Shown here: in pieces, positions 61,126 to 64,000 of the stretch
Layout of the letters: every line of letters starts with the position of its first letter
Position numbering within the stretch: position 1 is the stretch's first letter
NCBI RefSeq assembly: GCF_017352215.1
Contig: NZ_CP071444.1
Span: forward strand, 124,001-188,000
Source: Alkalibacter rhizosphaerae
Lineage (GTDB): Bacteria; Bacillota; Clostridia; Eubacteriales; Alkalibacteraceae
Direction: 5' to 3'
Length of the DNA stretch: 64,000 nucleotides
Made by a program: the position numbers and the translations under genes
Notes under the pieces: model-generated
Told to the model about the DNA's origin: nothing
The model's input: the letters and a program-made list of their open reading frames with translations, nothing else
The model's database searches: none

Positions 61126-64000
61126 TTATTCTTCAAATACCTGGATGATCTCGCCAAACAGGTCTTTTTCCTTTTTGATTTTTTGCTCGTCTCCCAGTAC
61201 ACAGAAGTGGTTTTGCTTCATGGCATCCTCCACGATCTCGGCGGCGCCCACCACATCCTCTACGCTGCATTCCAAAATGGCCAGGCGCTCCTTTTGAAGC
61301 AAGGCATCATCCACATTTCGGAACAGATTGCCGGTGGCAAAGGCTCCCTTCATGTTTGGGGTCATGGGTGTATCCAAACCGCTCATGGTTCCGATGATGT
61401 ACTTGTCCATGGTGGAGCGGTCCGCTTTGAAATTTTTCAGGTACTCCCCGGCCCGGTCAAAGACGTCCAGGGTGTTTTTCAAGTTGGGGTCCCGATAGGA
61501 TCCCATGAAGAGGCTTCCGGTCCTTCCAACGGAGAAGAAGGCGCCATAGGCTCCACCTTGCACCCGGACCTTGTTCCACAGGTAATCCGTGCTCATGATG
61601 GTTTTCACTACTTGTAGCGATGCATCGTATTTGTGGCCCAAGGCTGCAATATTGTAAGCTTTTCCCACGTAGAGTACTTTGCCGGGGGTAGCGATCCCCT
61701 CGTTTTTCGGGGCCAGGGCAAAGGTCAAATCTGCGTTTTGCGCCGGTTTGTTACCAAGAAGAGGCAGGAAGTCCTTCATCTCCTTTTCCACCAGAGAAAG
61801 GCCTTCCCGGCTTCCTGTGTGGCTGATGCGCAGTCTTCCTGCATCAAACACGGACGTTGCCACCCTTTCCATATTTTCAAAGATGTTTTCCCAGCTCTCT
61901 TCAAAATTCGCATCCAGTCGGGAGATGAACCGGAAAAAGTCCAGGCCGCCGATCTGTTCCGCATATTTGGACGTATTGCTCAAATAACTCATGACGCGAC
62001 CGGAGACGATCTTGTGGCCAACGGTCATGAAATCCATTTCCGCCTTGGATTTTGTGCTTTGAAGTACTTCTTTCAGCCGCTGTTTCTCATCCATACGGGT
62101 GCGCAGAAGCATTTCCTTCAGCAACTCGAACAACCGGGTAGTCTTTTCTTCCAGTACCCTTGCCTTTACCACCAGTTTTGGCCGGAAAACATCCAGGGCT
62201 TTTGCATCCCCAAAAATGTCGATATCCAGGTCGATGCCTCCAGTATGCATTTCGATGGCATGGTTCAGTTTTACGTAATCGTAGGCATGGGTCCCCGCTT
62301 CTCCGATATAGTGGGTCAATAAGGACAGATAACCCAGGTCCTCAACTGGGATGTGGTCCACATCGAAGTACAAACGAATGTAATTGATCCCGTTGGTGGC
62401 AATGGGATGATGGATCCACTGTACCCCGTCTGCCTCTTCCACTTCCATGGGAATGGGTTCAATGGTCCTTCGAATGTCGGTGATGGGCAGTACGGGCATC
62501 TTGTCGATGTCTTCCTGTGAATCCGGCGTATTCTGGACTTCCAGCAGATGGAGGGTATCCTTCTGCATCTGTTCCAGCGCTTCCTGTGAAAGACTGTTTT
62601 TCAATTTTTCCAGCTCCAGGGCCACTTCTTCATCTTTCTTGGCGGACAAGCCTTTTTCCGGCAAGAGGACCACTGTAGCCACATGAGGGTTGTCCAATAA
62701 ATGGGTCTGGATCAATTCTTCAAAATATCCATTGTCCGCTTCTGCCTTGATCCGGTCCAAATATCCTTGGAATTCGAGATGGATGCTTGGATCTTCACCG
62801 TGAAGCCAGCTTTCCATGATCTCCATGTTATAGATCAAACCCTTGGGATAAGATCCGTGATCGGCTTCCCTTAATTTGAATTCGGTATAGTTGATGGCTC
62901 CCTGGACCATGTCTTTGTCCAGTCCTTCCCGAACCAGAGATTCCAAAGTGTCCCGTATGGTCTTTTCGAAAAGGACCTCGTCCCCTTCATTGGCATTTTT
63001 CGCCAAGATGCTGACCACCGGCTGGAGGATGCTGCCGTCGTAATGGCCTTCCACGTCCTTGCAGATCCCCGTTTCCAGCAAGGCTTTGTTGATGGGCGAG
63101 GATGGGGCGTCGGAAAGGATATGGGTGAGCATGTCCAGCGCGAGATGCTTCTCCCCGTCGGTGCAGCGATGGGTGACAAAACTCATGGACAGGTAAGTCT
63201 TGTCCTTGGCTTCCTCCCCTTCTCCGATGGGATAGGTCTTCATCACTTTGATGGGTTTTTCAAAGGGAGGTTGGATCCCGATATCCCCGGCATCTTCTAT
63301 GGGTTCGAAATCCTTCAGGTAGGCCTCGTTCAAATAGGCCAGATGCTTCAGAACATCGCCGTTGCCATAGAGATAAATGTAGCTGTTGGACGGATGGTAA
63401 TAGGTCTTGTGGAATTGCAGGAAATCTTCATAGGTCAGCTTGGGAATGACTTCCGGATCTCCCCCCGATTCGTTGCCGTAGGCGGTCTCCGGAAAGAGGA
63501 TCTCCTGGATCCTGCGACCCAGGACGTCTTCCGGATTGGAAAAAGCGCCTTTCATCTCGTTGTAGACCACGCCATTGTAGGCGATGGGATCTTCCAGTTC
63601 TTCCAAATGATAGTGCCAGCCCTCCTGGTAGAAGATCTCCGGACTGTCGTAGATCCGCGGATAGAAGACCGCATCCAGATACACGTCCATCAGGTTCATG
63701 AAATCCCTCTCGTTCATGCTGGCCACAGGATACATGGTCTTGTCCGGGAAGGTCATGGCATTCAAAAACGTGTTCATGGAGCTTTTCATCAACTCCACAA
63801 AGGGTTCCTTCACCGGATATTTACGGGATCCGCAAAGGACGGAATGCTCCAAAATATGGGGCAGTCCTGTTGAATCGGCAGGAGGTGTTTTGAAGGTAAT
63901 GGAAAAAACCTTGTTTTCATCGTCGTTGGACAGGTAGAACAATCTTGCTCCCGTCTTCTCATGTTCAAACAAGAAACCGGTGGATCGATTCTCCTCGATC
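61126..64000 (-). CDS. M16C-family zinc peptidase (presequence protease-like), 5' end missing
   Basis: At least 957 residues are visible and the frame is still open at the window edge, so the start lies beyond 64000. The inverted zinc motif HILEH is in STGLPHILEHSVLCGSRKYP, with the distal Glu in VVYNEMKGAFSNPEDVLGR. The four-domain layout and length match PreP-like M16C enzymes, which degrade peptides inside a closed chamber. It lacks a visible export signal in this part. It is the first gene in the window of a long minus-strand run that continues to thiI. Confidence 0.92.
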   Translation of the reverse strand, partial: IEENRSTGFLFEHEKTGARLFYLSNDDENKVFSITFKTPPADSTGLPHILEHSVLCGSRKYPVKEPFVELMKSSMNTFLNAMTFPDKTMYPVASMNERDFMNLMDVYLDAVFYPRIYDSPEIFYQEGWHYHLEELEDPIAYNGVVYNEMKGAFSNPEDVLGRRIQEILFPETAYGNESGGDPEVIPKLTYEDFLQFHKTYYHPSNSYIYLYGNGDVLKHLAYLNEAYLKDFEPIEDAGDIGIQPPFEKPIKVMKTYPIGEGEEAKDKTYLSMSFVTHRCTDGEKHLALDMLTHILSDAPSSPINKALLETGICKDVEGHYDGSILQPVVSILAKNANEGDEVLFEKTIRDTLESLVREGLDKDMVQGAINYTEFKLREADHGSYPKGLIYNMEIMESWLHGEDPSIHLEFQGYLDRIKAEADNGYFEELIQTHLLDNPHVATVVLLPEKGLSAKKDEEVALELEKLKNSLSQEALEQMQKDTLHLLEVQNTPDSQEDIDKMPVLPITDIRRTIEPIPMEVEEADGVQWIHHPIATNGINYIRLYFDVDHIPVEDLGYLSLLTHYIGEAGTHAYDYVKLNHAIEMHTGGIDLDIDIFGDAKALDVFRPKLVVKARVLEEKTTRLFELLKEMLLRTRMDEKQRLKEVLQSTKSKAEMDFMTVGHKIVSGRVMSYLSNTSKYAEQIGGLDFFRFISRLDANFEESWENIFENMERVATSVFDAGRLRISHTGSREGLSLVEKEMKDFLPLLGNKPAQNADLTFALAPKNEGIATPGKVLYVGKAYNIAALGHKYDASLQVVKTIMSTDYLWNKVRVQGGAYGAFFSVGRTGSLFMGSYRDPNLKNTLDVFDRAGEYLKNFKADRSTMDKYIIGTMSGLDTPMTPNMKGAFATGNLFRNVDDALLQKERLAILECSVEDVVGAAEIVEDAMKQNHFCVLGDEQKIKKEKDLFGEIIQVFEE

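Overview
The window reads as chromosomal DNA of an anaerobic, monoderm member of the Bacillota, most likely class Clostridia. The pointers are a T-box leader in front of alaS, the neighbourhood alaS-ireB-ruvX-DUF1292-fur-rnj, a GlgC/GlgD pair in the glycogen operon, a ferredoxin-thioredoxin-reductase-type protein with a rubredoxin-like tail, type IV pilus genes without outer-membrane PilP/PilQ, and a clostridial (N/S)PxTG-type sorting signal. Genus cannot be settled from the sequence alone. No tRNA, rRNA, CRISPR array, complete insertion sequence or prophage gene was seen.

Layout. 1-6.6 kb: end of an M29 aminopeptidase, a 48-bp perfect palindrome, an MBL hydrolase, then a plus-strand run gnd-zwf-cyclase-glutaredoxin-FTR/rubredoxin, followed by a minus-strand DJ-1/HAD pair. 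6.7-18.3 kb: glycogen and alpha-glucan metabolism, with malQ on the plus strand facing a minus-strand operon glgB-glgC-glgD-glgA-glgP-pulA. 18.4-20.8 kb: aroD-aroK-efp and an acidic Cys-rich protein. 20.9-35.2 kb: a large type IV pilus locus, all minus strand: pilB-pilT-pilC; the major pilin with its own promoter; a first minor-pilin set (PilX-like, a pilin carrying a beta-propeller, PilW-like); then pilD with a second minor-pilin set in FimT-PilV-PilW-PilX order, and pilM-pilN-pilO. 35.3-45.2 kb: mgsA, the tRNA wobble-uridine genes trhP and trmR, ylbF, rnj, fur, a DUF1292 gene, ruvX, an aldo/keto reductase-ferredoxin fusion, ireB and T-box-controlled alaS. 45.3-50.5 kb: a plus-strand class A PBP with extracellular Ig-like domains and a sortase-anchored beta-helix surface protein. 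50.5-64 kb: a minus-strand run from an M16C peptidase through dacF (frameshifted), an rlhA-like gene, mutS2, dcd, small membrane genes and a lipoprotein to a cysteine desulfurase (frameshifted) and thiI.

How the genes work together. gnd and zwf give the oxidative pentose-phosphate branch, and the thiol-redox pair behind them may use a rubredoxin-type electron supply. The glg operon encodes synthesis (GlgC/D, A, B) and breakdown (GlgP, PulA, with MalQ). The pilus locus supplies motor, platform, alignment proteins, prepilin peptidase, a major pilin and two separate minor-pilin sets.

The most interesting system is the first minor-pilin set. One pilin there carries an IPT-like domain and about seven Asp-box propeller blades, so a large ligand-binding head is built directly on a pilin stem where other bacteria use a separate PilY1. 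The set lies in visibly AT-richer DNA beside a decayed 0.8-kb stretch, while the second set is in normal DNA. This looks like one motor serving two exchangeable pilus tips. Two genes each lack one G in a G run and need a check against reads before being called pseudogenes.
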